From the NCBI GenBank assembly GCA_028717305.1, contig JAQUOC010000085.1, positions 1 through 5,561 of the forward strand: a stretch of DNA of 5,561 nucleotides, in the 5' to 3' direction. This DNA is from Dehalococcoidales bacterium. GTDB lineage: Bacteria > Chloroflexota > Dehalococcoidia > Dehalococcoidales > UBA5760. A program made the position numbers and the translations under genes. The number at the start of each line of letters is the position of its first letter. Position 1 is the first letter of the stretch. Positions 4,911 to 5,561 of the stretch are shown piece by piece. Below the pieces are notes generated by a model that searched no databases, was not told where the DNA came from, and saw only the letters and a program-made list of their open reading frames with translations.

Positions 4911-5561
4911 TTAGAGCGCTTTTACACGCGCCAGGAGGTCTTTGATCGGCTGTGTGTCCAATCTGTAGGCGCGATGCGTCCAGTTCATTTCCTCCAGCTC
5001 GAGCTGGTACTCAAGCAAAATCTGGATTCCCTGGGCATTCCGTGCGTCCAGCGTCGCTAACCGGTACCACTCCTCCAGCTCATGCTCGTACAGCTTCTGA
5101 ATCGACTCGTCGTCCAGGGTTATAATGTGTTCCCAGTTCTTGATGTCCAAACTCTGGCCGTTGAACCTCTTGATGAAACAGTATTCACTCATGTGCTCAG
5201 TGGCGTAGTACACAATAGCCTGGATATCGGAGGGTAGCGAATCCCACAGTTCCTGGTTCATCAGTATTGATGAGTTACAGCAGTCGACCAGGCAGGGCAT
5301 TACTATATACGGGTAGACTTCATATAGCTTCATGCCGGTGTACTCGGTTGCCCCTGCCCAGAAGAGGGCGTCGACGACACCGGTCTGACCGGTCAGGTAG
5401 AACTCCTCAACGGGGAAGACCACTGTTGAACAGCCGGCCCCGACAAAGGGAGGTGCCATCGGCCCGGTGGCGTTCATCTTCAAACCCTGAAAATCAGAAT
5501 AACCTGTAATCGGCTTGGTCGCGATTACGTTGAAGGGGTCGGTCATGGCGTTTCTGATCCA
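4911..5561 (-). CDS. dctP: TRAP transporter solute-binding protein (DctP family), N-terminus outside window
   Basis: The last 216 codons of an extracytoplasmic TRAP solute-binding protein; the frame stays open through the right edge, so the start, signal peptide and first lobe are missing. Whole family members are usually about 330-370 residues. Counting from the edge, KPITGYSDFQGLK (16-28) leads into the signature strand, then VEEFYLTGQTGVVDALFWAGATEY (51-74) matches the TRAP pattern E-x-Y-x-A-L-Q-x-G-x-x-D. MKLYEVYPYIVMP and the ILMNQELWDSLPSDIQAIV helix follow, and a charged helical C terminus ends in LLARVKAL. The W-A-G-A-T-E-Y run suggests the TakP-like, keto- or hydroxy-acid side of the family. 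Oddity: the family's GLK-hydrophobic-Arg motif reads GLKMN here (Asn codon 5472-5474), so the Arg that normally salt-bridges the substrate carboxylate seems absent. It is the first gene of the visible dctP-dctQ-dctM-SDR run; the operon promoter lies beyond the window. Confidence 0.92.
   Translation of the reverse strand, partial: WIRNAMTDPFNVIATKPITGYSDFQGLKMNATGPMAPPFVGAGCSTVVFPVEEFYLTGQTGVVDALFWAGATEYTGMKLYEVYPYIVMPCLVDCCNSSILMNQELWDSLPSDIQAIVYYATEHMSEYCFIKRFNGQSLDIKNWEHIITLDDESIQKLYEHELEEWYRLATLDARNAQGIQILLEYQLELEEMNWTHRAYRLDTQPIKDLLARVKAL

Overview
The window looks like accessory or catabolic chromosome from a free-living, probably anaerobic or sediment-type bacterium. My best guess is Chloroflexota (Dehalococcoidia-like) or a related deltaproteobacterial-type lineage. 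This rests on base composition of roughly half G+C, a TRAP transporter paired with an SDR dehydrogenase, a short-form L-2-hydroxyglutarate-oxidase-like flavoprotein, and a small CFI-box-CTERM protein. The taxonomic call is inference only. There are no RNA genes, CRISPR arrays, insertion sequences or phage genes.

Layout. Positions 1-305 are non-coding and hold a good extended -10 promoter (192-200), several small inverted repeats and a structured leader of about 100 nt. They lead into the only plus-strand gene, a FAD-dependent oxidoreductase of the L2HGDH/LhgO family (306-1433). Everything else is on the minus strand and reads right to left: the C-terminal part of a TRAP solute-binding protein dctP (4911 to the right edge), dctQ (4271-4783), dctM (2961-4274, overlapping dctQ by 4 bases), an SDR-family dehydrogenase (2004-2801), and a 142-residue CFI-box-CTERM protein (1399-1827). 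The last of these converges on the flavoprotein gene and overlaps its 3' end by 35 bases.

How it may work. DctP captures an organic acid outside the membrane and DctQM imports it with Na+. The downstream NAD-type SDR could oxidise or reduce a hydroxyl/keto group on the imported compound. The FAD oxidoreductase belongs to a family that oxidises 2-hydroxy acids, so transporter, SDR and flavoprotein may form one hydroxy-acid or keto-acid module. The substrate cannot be read from the sequence. Two strong hairpins, one between dctP and dctQ and one between dctM and the SDR gene, suggest expression is stepped down or processed along the operon.

Main points for a second look: a normally conserved substrate-side Arg appears to be replaced both in the flavoprotein (Leu318) and in the solute-binding protein (Asn in the GLKxR motif); the CFI-box domain stands almost alone as a small gene with an added tail; and the promoter and leader of the flavoprotein gene are rich in symmetric elements. 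I do not see a wholly new multi-gene system.
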